Source of the DNA: Deltaproteobacteria bacterium
GTDB taxonomy: Bacteria; UBA10199; JACPAL01; GCA-016699445
Length of the DNA: 64,000 nt
NCBI GenBank assembly: GCA_016699445.1
Contig: CP064976.1
Location: forward strand, 2,170,001-2,234,000
Direction: 5' to 3'
How positions within the stretch are numbered: the stretch's first letter is position 1; each line of letters opens with the position of its first letter. The notes beneath the pieces were generated by a model. That model was not told the DNA's origin. It saw nothing but the letters and a program-made list of their open reading frames with translations, and ran no database searches. Below are positions 63,993-64,000 of the stretch, piece by piece. The translations under genes and the position numbers were made by a program.

Positions 63993-64000
63993 TCTTCCAA

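Overview
The window looks like a chromosomal segment of a Gram-negative bacterium with moderate GC. The evidence is OmpA, porin and outer-membrane barrel proteins, lipoproteins and signal peptides. Secreted proteins with long Gly/Ser tracts, a split B12-dependent mutase and a UbiA/UbiX/UbiE quinone set suggest a lineage formerly placed in Deltaproteobacteria (Myxococcota, Bdellovibrionota or a candidate sister phylum). That placement is inference; no rRNA is present.

Layout. 0-7 kb: a truncated patatin lipase, an orphan protein, a TldD-type protease, an OmpA lipoprotein-like anchor protein, a beta-helix surface protein whose start carries a tetranucleotide repeat, and an AbiEi/AbiEii toxin-antitoxin pair. 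7-13.3 kb: a fatty-acid desaturase and a sulfate ABC transporter (cysA-cysW-cysT-sbp) with an oxyanion-type porin behind a structured leader RNA. 13.6-16.8 kb: an AlbA_2/RecG-like regulator, a YhhN protein, cysE and a zinc-binding CZB protein. 17.1-22.1 kb: an XRE-cupin regulator followed by an unrecognised four-gene envelope operon (FAD/NAD(P) oxidoreductase, Gly/Ser-rich secreted protein, barrel protein, lipoprotein). 22.1-28.6 kb: sulfur amino-acid genes (cystathionine beta-synthase, cystathionine gamma-synthase/lyase, a cysteine-dioxygenase-like cupin with a membrane partner, a cysK with an internal deletion, ahcY). 28.6-34.7 kb: a GST, a 940-residue beta-helix/esterase fusion, a cold-shock protein, a radical SAM/SPASM protein and a CTP-dependent lipid kinase-like protein.

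34.8-46.7 kb is a genomic island inserted at the 3' end of a tRNA-Leu gene. It is bounded by 14-bp repeats, has 21-bp arm-type repeats just inside each end, and carries a P4-type integrase, a second tyrosine recombinase with AlpA, and a complete type I restriction system (hsdM-hsdS-hsdR). The target tRNA-Leu(UAA) is itself split by a 234-nt group I intron. A free-standing LAGLIDADG endonuclease gene fills the space between it and tRNA-Cys.

47.8-64 kb: ruvX-mltG, apbE, an orphan helical protein, a crotonase, an acyl-CoA dehydrogenase, a lipoprotein and both subunits of methylmalonyl-CoA mutase. Three copies of a ~110-130-bp palindromic intergenic element thread this cluster. Then come ubiA-ubiX, a DUF4143 ATPase, ubiE and two large orphan proteins.

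At least fifteen genes or gene ends need a one-base correction to read through, nearly always in a homopolymer. Housekeeping genes (tldD, ruvX) are affected like accessory ones, so uncorrected sequencing error is the simplest explanation. The cysK deletion is different in kind.
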